Positions 56,300-64,000 of a DNA stretch of 64,000 nt are shown piece by piece (the stretch's first letter is position 1; every line of letters begins with the position of its first letter). The notes beneath the pieces are model-generated. The model was not told the origin of the DNA. It worked only from the letters and a program-made list of their open reading frames with translations, and ran no database searches. Source of the stretch: Verticillium longisporum (Eukaryota > Ascomycota > Sordariomycetes > Glomerellales > Plectosphaerellaceae); NCBI GenBank assembly GCA_019188255.1, contig JAETXT010000007.1, forward strand, positions 4,712,001-4,776,000, given 5' to 3'. A program made the translations under genes and the position numbers.

Positions 56300-57538
56300 G
56301 CTTCGAGTTCTTGGGCGCGCAATAGAAGCTTTAGGTGCTTGCCATTACCGGCTTGGAGGGGGGGTTGCCAAGAGAGAACGAGCGCGGATCTGATTGTTGG
56401 GTTGGTCGAATCAGCTGAGGCTTTGGAATCCGACGCTACCGCCTTTGTTCGGTGCAGTGTGCGACCATGTCATGTACTGCCAACGTATGACTGAGAGGAG
56501 ATGTTGTTCTTGAAAAGTAGAAGTGTGCAGGTTTTTGTTTGGCTGCCTGGCTTGCTTCCCCCTCAACAAACTTGACGCGTCGGTCACGATCTAGTTCGAT
56601 TGCATTTCGCCCATTGACATCATTGAGGGCAATGCCAAAACCGGGTCGCTCCTACCTTGGCCGGGGGTGGGGTCTACATGGTACCTTATCTTTAGTATCA
56701 ATCGCTACCAAGAAGGAAGTACCCTCTCAGCTCCGTCAGGTCCTGCTCGCGGCCAGGAAGCTCCGGGGCCAATGATTCGCCAATTGGATCACATGTGAAT
56801 CACATCGTCCTGGTTCCTGTTCCTGTTCCTGCCCCTGCCCTAGCCGTCGCTGCCTCATGCGGACTGACTCGATCTGGTGGGAGGCAACACGTGCTTGGCT
56901 CTGAGCCTTGCGACAGACTACATCCCCGCCGGCCTCGTTCTACGTGCTTCAAGGCAAAGTTTAGGGGCAAGGGAATGCAACAATGTCTGAATGCCTACCT
57001 GCTCTCCAACAAGGACGCTGAGGTAAGCGGGTCCTAGCGCCATGCCGGATCACTCTCAGCTTCCTCGCAGGCTCGAACGTCGTGCGAATTTTGAAGACAA
57101 CGGACTTCTCCTCACAGCTGTCGGCAAACGCTTTCATGAGTGTGCCATGTGATTGTGCGCGCAATACCCATATATTGTTCTTGCGCCACTTGCCTGATGC
57201 TCGGTCGCGTGTGGCTCAAAGACGGCTTCGGTATTGTTCCCACTAACCGCCTCCATTGTTCTAGACATCACCACTAGTAGGCTACCTGGAGACCAAGTGA
57301 GAGTGCAAAGAACCATCAGGCAGCCATTGGGTCAAAATCGTCTTAACAGTAATAAGAATAAATCCCTTCTCGGCGGCATCAGTCAATATGATGTACCGTT
57401 ATTCTCACTCTCGTCGTTTCAACTCGAGTTTGGCTTTCGTGCCCACACAACATGCCGCGTGTCTGGAGGTCCCCCAATTCAGCAACGTGGGTTCCTCTAC
57501 CGTCGCCAACACATTCGCACGAGTGGCTCGAAGCAGAC
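56300..57538. other. Divergent intergenic region, lipase and flavin monooxygenase
   Basis: About 1.24 kb. It includes ggttcctgttcctgttcctgcc near 56812-56833, a short direct repeat. No gene supported. Confidence 0.5.
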
Positions 57539-59414
57539 ATGGTTCGACCATTGCTTTCTCCCAGCGTTTCTCCCAGCAAAGGGCGACCTACGAACCCAAA
57601 GGTCGTAGTCATCGGTGCAGGTATGAAGCCGAGGAGGCCCAAAGCAGACCTGGATGCTAATCATAAGCAGGTCCGGCTGGTTTGGCGTCCTTGAAGGAGC
57701 TTCGTGGAGTGGGATTCGACGTCACGGTTTACGAGCGCAGGTCTGATGTCGGCGGCATTTTTACCTTCGATGCTGATACCTCCATCACGTCGGCAACACC
57801 TTGGACGCGCTCGCAACTAAGCAAATATGTCGTGAGCCTCCCATACCGATTAGCGAAGTTGGGCAATCACTAATCGGCAGCCAAGTGCCCAATGACAGAC
57901 TTTCCATTCCCGAACGGCAAGGTGCCCTCTCATATTCGCTGTGCATGAAAATACTGACCATTTTCAGGCATGTCTGTCCATGTGTCATCAAAAGAGTGGT
58001 CCGAATACTATCGTCAGTACGCTAAACACTTCAAATTATATGAACACATTGTCTTCGATACAACCATTGAAGTTATCAAGCGCGATGAAATAAATTCAAA
58101 ATGGAGGTGCATATCAAAGGCGAAATCGAACCCCAAGTTTTTGACAGGGTGGTCTTCTCGAGCGGCTCAGAAACCGTTGCCATGCATCCCAAGATTGACG
58201 ATGTACACAAATTCGAGGGCCAATTCCTACATGGACAAGCGTACAAAAGGTAGGTACTCGGTATGTTTGCAACATTGTTTATTCATTTGCTAACAAACGA
58301 GTCCTGCTGATTTCAAGGACAAAAATATCATCGTCTTGGGCATGGGGAACTCGGCTTGTGATACAGCCTGCGTATGATGCCCCTTCGTCTTTGTAAACTC
58401 AAGGACTAATTTGCGCAGGAACTTACTGAGTATGCCGCGAAAGTCTACCTTGCCCATCGCCGCGGCGCAAAGATCCTTCCTCGGGCCAACGAGGACGGCC
58501 CTCTCGACAGCTATGTCTCTTGGAAGATCTCTCGTATGGCTCTGTGGACGGAGCACCACGCACCTGGAATATTCCAGATCCTTGCCGATGGGTTACTTCA
58601 GAAGAACTCGGACAGTCACTTCAACGGCGAGGAGGCCGAGCAATATGTAGAGTGGGGGCTCGAAGAAACCAGCGGAGACGTCACCACCATCATCTGCAAT
58701 GATCACCTGAAGCGCCTGGTTCACGAGAAGCGAATCGCTTCAGTCAAGGGGGTCAAGCGGGTTGTCGGTCCACGGACTGTGGAGCTTGATAACGGCGACA
58801 TCATCGAAGACGTCGATGCCATCATCGCCTGCACGGGTTATCGAGCCGACTTTTCGCTGTTGCCAGATCTGCCAAGCACGCAGCTCGACGCTTCGCTCCC
58901 CGCGTTTCCAGACCTTTACCAGATGATTTTCCCGCCACGCTACGCCGACTCACTCGCATGCACAAACTACTGCATCATAAATGAAAGCGCAGCTGCGTAC
59001 CGCGAGCTCCAAGCCATGGCCATCGCACAGGTTTGGGCTGGAAACTCGGTTCTCCCGAGCCAGGAGGCGATGACGGTGCAAGTAAACGAGTACCAAACAT
59101 GGCTCGCTCGTCAGATGCTGACTTTTCCGGCGACAATGCTGGGAAAGGGGCAGATGTACCCGTGGATGAGATGGCTGCACGACACTGCCGGTACAGGGTT
59201 GTATGAGTACATGAGCTGGAGCCTCAAGGGAACGTGGTTTTGGCTGCGAAATCGCAGGTTGTACAACCTCGTCGCGTGGGGTGTGTACTCGCCACACATT
59301 TATCGTTTGTTCCCGACGGGTAAGAGGTCGGCGTGGGAGGGGGCGAGCCAAGCCATTATACAGGTGAACGAGGACAGGGAGAGGGCATTTCCAAAGAAGA
59401 AGGGAAAGACTTAG
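57539..59414 (+). CDS. Flavin-containing monooxygenase, one base lost; two probable GC-AG introns
   Basis: Six exons: 57539-57620, 57671-57820, 57881-57916, 57968-58249, 58302-58371 and 58419-59414. The FAD motif is VVVIGAG|PAGLAS (residues 22-34), the FMO signature FEGQFLHGQAYK is in exon 4, and the NADPH motif GMGNSACDTA follows. The C-terminus has IIACTGYRADF. This is an FMO-type N/S-oxygenase of about 538 residues; the substrate is unknown. Introns 2 and 3 fit the frame only with GC donors (A|GCAAAT at 57821, G|GCAAGG at 57917), giving LTKCPMTDFPFPNGMSVHVS. In exon 4 one base is missing after NSKW (TGGAGG at 58102-58107, expected TGGGAGG for W-E-V); adding it gives 207 codons before exon 6 and a clean end. 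Exons 5-6 are intact. Confidence 0.8.
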
Positions 59415-59554
59415 ATCATGTCTCGGAGGTCGGTCCAACGATGCAGTGTCCGTTTAGTTTTATATGGACTTAGAACAAAATCCATCGATTCACGCTGACA
59501 TTGGCTCTCCTGTATAGACTCTGACGGCCAGCCACAGGCGGTGAGCCAATGGTT

Positions 59555-59628
59555 GGCAATTGCGTCCATGGGCAATTGCGTCCATGGGCAATTGCGTCCA
59601 TGGGCAATTGCGTCCATGGGCAATCGCG
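59555..59628. repeat. 16-bp minisatellite, four exact copies plus partial
   Basis: GGCAATTGCGTCCATG is repeated exactly at 59555, 59571, 59587 and 59603, with a diverged partial copy at 59619. Each unit contains CAATTG, and each junction creates CCATGG. It starts about 140 bp after the monooxygenase stop. Confidence 0.95.
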
Positions 59629-60218
59629 AGAACAGTCATGCGGTGTCCTCGCAATCAAACGTGCGCTAGCCGTCCATCAGACAAAGAAGAGAAGACGACT
59701 GTGTTTATCATCTCACACTAAATTTTGCTGGGAACAACCGATCAACCACCTTGGATTGAAAATTTGGTCTGCAGAACTGCCATCTACGGAGCTGGACTCT
59801 CGGCCGTTCTCTCATGGCTTGTGAAACGGTGAATGATCTGTATGGCACACAATAAGTGGCTACTCCTTGGTTCTTTTGCCAGAAATCGGGCTTTGCTGAT
59901 CTTCATGTTGGTCAGTGCTCCGCCAGAGTCTGTGTGTTTGCTTTTTCCATCGGAGCCCGCTTGAGGAACCGCAAATGCAGCGCTCGACTTTGAGACGGTT
60001 TCCTTTTCTCGCAGAGGGTAATTTGCCTGAGCCGCCGGCCAATATCGAAATGTTTCCCCGGGTCGTCTGATGACCCAGGTGGTTGACTCGTTTTCGAGAG
60101 GTGCGCACTGGCTGCACTGCGATCCTCAGGCAGGCAGAGTTCCCTGTTGTTTCAGAGGTGCTGTCATCTGCCGTTTGCCAACTGCCAGTTCGATGAGAGG
60201 TCGTCGGTAAGTAGGCGG

Positions 60219-60276
60219 CACCTACCTTACCTGAGTACCTTAAGGTGGGCACAAGATAAGGCACCTCAGGTACCCG
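60219..60276. repeat. Palindrome cluster (CCTTACC / CCTTAAGG / AGGTACC)
   Basis: Overlapping partial palindromes resembling those at 31689-31708 and 31961-32018. Confidence 0.55.
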
Positions 60277-61469
60277 GTCTCTAGGATTAGCACCTGACAG
60301 ATGAGAAGAGTGCCGTGGCAGGACATGGCAGGCCGGCTGGACATCTTGAATTACAGATGTCGCAGTGCATCACTAACAGTTCGGGTCTTGGTTGGGCTTC
60401 CCCGGACACAGGCAAATGGAGAGGATCCAGACGCGCAAGTGAGCGCCGGCGACCCCTGGACTCGACTGGGCGACGATGTTTAGAGGGGTACTTGTTAGGC
60501 CCTCGTATCATTGAAAGTCCCTTCTGGCATGGCGCTCGCGGGCGAGGTACATCGAGGTGGTCAAGTCCCCATCCGTGCTTCCATCCAGTGGCAGTGGGCG
60601 GGTCCCTTCTCATTAAGGTCGACACGAAGGAGCCAACCACCGAGCTCGCAGCCGTTCCTCCCATGGCACGCCCCCCCGTCTCAAGCCCGGCATCCCTGCC
60701 TCTAGACCTGAAGAGGCCTAGCGCGTCTTAAGCCCCTATTGCTGGTGGAGAGCGACGGGCAGCTAAGCCGCCGTAGGAACGGGCGCTTGGGACGGCAAGA
60801 GGTACTCGGCCACTGAAACGGGGTCGCACAGCCAAATCTTTCCAGTGGCTGGCCACCTCCTGCGCACTCTCTGCCTTTTGGACGCTGGGTCCACGTCCCC
60901 TTGCTCGAGCCGCTCCCTGTCATCACCTCGACCTAAATTTCCCATCTCCTTTCCTCCCAACCCCAAGGACGTTCGTTCGCCATCACGACCTCCATCCCCC
61001 TTTGAGGCTGCCTTCTCCCATCATTCATACTGCCGCATCTCGCCAGTATTTCTTCCTTTGATACCACCGAGCGTCGTCGACATCGCCAGAGCCCTTCTTC
61101 CGGAGAAGTCTTGCGACGCCCCTGACACGCGACTTGATACCACGTTTTAGGTACGTGCAATGATTTTTCCCGGATTCGCTTGAATGCTAGATTGGAGGCG
61201 GGCAACTCCACCATGGAAGGAAGAATCGATCAAACTTCTGGCGGGACGCATCTCAACGCGGTGCGGTCCCGTTGTTGACGCGAAGCTGCCTCCCCTGTGG
61301 TCGAATGGCCATCGATGCTTGCTCCCCCCCCCTTTTCTGGCTTTCCGGCAATGCCATCATTCCGCACAGGAGCCATCGACCGTCGCTGACTTTCTATTGC
61401 GCAGAACCTACCATTCCTTCCCTAGGTACCACGTATTCGTGAACAGCTCCAACTCCCGAGCTCTCAATA

Positions 61470-63818
61470 ATGGGTAAGCGCATTTTCTGTCCCGAGCAGC
61501 GTGATGCATTGGAAAGGAAGGCAAGAGGAACTGGATTGGATTACCGGGCAAGCATGACCCTCTCAACCGAATGCAAAACGTGGCCTACATCTCGCTCCCG
61601 GCCTTGAACCAGGCCTCTCGACGTTCTCGCAACAACGTCGACACCACGCGCTCTCGTTACGGTTTTCGAATAAATCCCCATCTACCATTTTCTTGGGTGT
61701 CTACCTTTTTGGTCCTTTATTGGTAGACCAGAGATTACCCTCTTTTTGGAAGCACGCGAACAAAACACACGAAAAGCCCCCCAATACCCATCCACACACT
61801 CTCTAGCATTCAATGGCGATGAGAATGGTCGAACACGTCAAGGCCCGAGCCCGAAGTGTCCACCTCGACAAGAGCAATAACAATAGCTCACTATGGGCCA
61901 GCCGGCCAACACCCAGCCAAGTCATCACATCTCCTTCGAGAAGATCCAGTAGCCTGCCAATCAGCAAGGACGACACTGTTGGCTCGCGGCCCTCTTCAGC
62001 TCAGCCGACGGTTCGCCACTATAGGAGCATGCTCTATGTCGATGCTCCATCCATCGATGCCCCCGGGGACGCGATTCCAGACGAGTTCTTCCAGGACCTT
62101 TTTGATGCAGTTATCAAGCCGCCCAAGCCCGAACAGGAACAACTCATCAAAGCAAAGGCAATGGCCAACCGCGATCTTGGCCATCAACGTCTGCGTCAGC
62201 ACAGTCTCCTTTGCCTTCCTGCACGATTGCAGCATTGTGAACAGCTTACCATAGTCGATGTGGATTGATTGCTGACATTTCTTGCTCATAGCTTCTTCCA
62301 ACGCATCTCCTGCCGCGTCCCCCCCGCCGCAACGGGCCGCCGCGGTTCCCGCCCCCTTGGCTGCCGCGCCCAGTAAGTGACACTGGACAATCTGAGCGCG
62401 ATCGCTCCTTCTGACTCGGGTTCTAGGCGCTGCTCCTAGTGCTTCCCCGGCCGCTCAGTCTTCGAGCGACCTCCGCAACATTGTTCGCCGCAAGTTGACT
62501 GGCTACGTTGGATTCGCCAACCTGCCCAACCAATGGCACCGCAAGAGCGTCCGTAAGGGCTTCAACTTCAACGTGATGGTCGTTGGTATGTGGTTTTCAA
62601 CCTCTGTGTAAATCGCTCAACTGACCTGGAACTTTCAGGTGAATCCGGACTTGGCAAGTCGACTCTCGTGAACACACTCTTCAACACCTCGCTCTACCCT
62701 CCCAAGGAGCGCAAGGGACCCAGCCTCGACATTGTTCCCAAGACTGTCTCCATTCAGTCCATCAGCGCGGACATCGAAGAAGCTGGCGTTCGGCTGCGCC
62801 TGACTGTTGTCGATACCCCTGGTTTCGGCGACTTCGTCAACAACGACGAGTCATGGCGCCCGATTGTCGACAACATCGAGCAGCGATACGACGCCTATCT
62901 CGATGCTGAGAACAAGGTGAACCGCATGAACATCGTGGATAACCGCATCCATGCTTGTGTGTTCTTCATCCAGCCTACTGGCCACTCCCTGAAGCCTCTG
63001 GACATTGAAGTCATGCGCCGCCTGCACACCAAGGTCAACCTGATTCCCGTCATTGCCAAGTCTGACACCCTGACCGATGAGGAGATTGTCAGCTTCAAGG
63101 CTCGCGTAAGTTGCATATGCAATCCAGTTACATCGCTACTGAACTAACCGGCAACCAGATTCTCGCCGACATCAAGTACCACGGAATCCAGATCTTCGAG
63201 GGCCCGAGGTACGAACTCGACGACGAGGAGACCATTGCCGAGAACAATGAGATCATGTCCAAAGTTCCCTTCGCCGTGGTTGGTGCTGGTAACGAGATCA
63301 CCACCGCCGACGGTCGCAAGGTTCGTGGCCGTGCTTACCCCTGGGGTATCATCGAGGTCGACAACGAGGAGCACTGCGACTTTGTAAAGCTTCGCCAGAT
63401 GCTCATCCGCACCCACATGGAGGAACTCAAGGAGCACACGAACAACACCCTCTACGAGAACTACCGTACCGACAAGCTCATCGCCATGGGTGTGTCCCAG
63501 GATCCCAGCGTGTTCAAGGAGGTCAACCCCGCTGTCAAGCAGGAGGAGGAGCGTGCGCTGCACGAGCAGAAGCTCGCCAAGATGGAGGCCGAGATGAAGA
63601 TGGTCTTCCAGCAGAAGGTTACCGAAAAGGAGAGCAAGCTCAAGCAGAGCGAAGAGGAGCTCTACGCTCGCCACAGAGAGATGAAGGAGCAACTAGAACG
63701 CCAACGGATGGATCTCGAGGAGAAGAAGCAGAGGATCGAGAGCGGTCGTCCCATAGAGGGCAAGGAGACCAAGAAGAGGGAGGCTTCTCGCTCCGCTAAG
63801 GTGGTCAGCGCCCCTTAA
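61470..63818 (+). CDS. aspB: Septin, Cdc3/AspB group (456 aa)
   Basis: GTP-binding protein that polymerises into filaments and rings at septation and polarity sites. Five coding exons: 61470-61473 (ATGG), 62292-62372, 62427-62585, 62639-63105 and 63159-63818 (1371 nt). The start gives [15 protein letters not shown], an Ala/Pro/Ser-rich head typical of Cdc3-type septins, followed by the polybasic [21 protein letters not shown]1 is GESGLGKS (82-89), G3 DTPGFGDF and G4 AKSD; the septin element [15 protein letters not shown] is present. The C-terminal coiled coil runs from [20 protein letters not shown] to about residue 440. The first intron is 818 nt, far longer than any other here, and contains a 152-codon ORF. 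The tiny first exon is deduced from frame and splice sites; the remaining exons are certain. Confidence 0.93.
61813..62268 (+). other. 152-codon ORF inside the septin first intron; possible alternative first exon
   Basis: An ATG-started frame with GC-ending codons, beginning [20 protein letters not shown] and including [20 protein letters not shown] and [20 protein letters not shown]. From codon 124 a GTCTGC donor at 62182 would splice in phase to septin exon 2 at 62292 (CAA C|CT TCT TCC), giving a long N-terminal isoform. It could instead be an independent small gene, an upstream ORF in the transcript, or a chance frame. Confidence 0.35.
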
Positions 63819-64000
63819 CGTTGCGTTTTGCCTACTCGCTTCTTCCACGACCCCATGTTTGAGTACCCATGATGCCCATACACACAAAGCTCAATGCGCC
63901 TCTTTGTCAGATTCTATTCTTGTCTTTTCTTACCACCGCCCTTCTCTCGACCTCTTTTTTAATCACACTCTCGCAAGCTTTCCTTTAATCAACGGCGACC

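Larger units (their letters stand above)
59415..61469. other. Long intergenic region upstream of septin
   Basis: About 2 kb. It contains a 16-bp minisatellite, an AGGTAC/CCTTAAGG palindrome cluster at 60219-60276 and, from about 60950, a pyrimidine-rich stretch typical of a strong fungal promoter or 5' UTR. No gene supported. Confidence 0.55.

Overview
This window is nuclear DNA of a filamentous ascomycete (Pezizomycotina, most likely Sordariomycetes). The genes are interrupted by short introns, mostly about 45-110 bp, with GTRNGT-type donors, CTAAC/CTGAC-type branch points and YAG acceptors. Coding third positions are rich in C and G. The gene set includes a Cdc3/AspB septin, a LaeA-like methyltransferase, listerin, a mitochondrial mL44 protein and secreted glycoside hydrolases. 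I see no virus, no intact transposon, no CRISPR array and no rRNA or tRNA gene that I can support.

Layout, left to right: a coiled-coil protein (-); an NmrA-type oxidoreductase (-); argininosuccinate lyase (-); a LaeA-like methyltransferase (+); two tandem secreted glycosidases, GH43 then GH35 (both -); a Csk1/CDK-like kinase (+); a Cys-rich unknown (+); the RQC ubiquitin ligase listerin (-); a 1209-residue mitochondrial repeat protein (+); a 75-residue small protein (-); a Tos4-like FHA protein (-); a Cic1/Utp30-type ribosomal L1-domain protein (+); palmitoyl-protein thioesterase (-); a 57-residue secreted peptide (+); a Ctk2-like cyclin (+); a Rossmann-fold reductase (+); a sterol-glucosyltransferase-like UGT (-); a secreted FMN 2-hydroxyacid oxidase (-); a divergent pair of mitochondrial genes (93-residue membrane protein, mL44); a membrane-anchored cPLA2-type lipase (-); a flavin monooxygenase (+); and the septin (+). 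Most neighbours look like independent housekeeping genes. The only obvious functional pair is GH43-GH35. Long intergenic stretches hold promoters, minisatellites and short dispersed palindromes.

The most striking feature is a set of reading-frame breaks. Five otherwise well-conserved genes (GH35 three times, PPT1, Ctk2-like, cPLA2-like, FMO) lose single bases, nearly always in a homopolymer run. GH43 and cPLA2 each also carry one in-frame stop. In each case one restored base per break makes the total CDS length divisible by three, so the gene models are well constrained. Because the breaks sit in unrelated, largely essential-type genes and share one mutational signature, homopolymer undercalling in the assembly is the simplest explanation; real decay of the GH43-GH35 pair remains possible. 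Separately, listerin is fully open but its RING domain has lost two zinc ligands and the E2-contact tryptophan, which frame errors cannot explain. Other points of interest are two apparent GC-AG introns in the FMO gene, a 152-codon ORF inside the first intron of the septin gene, and a kinase with Ala in place of the catalytic-loop Asn.
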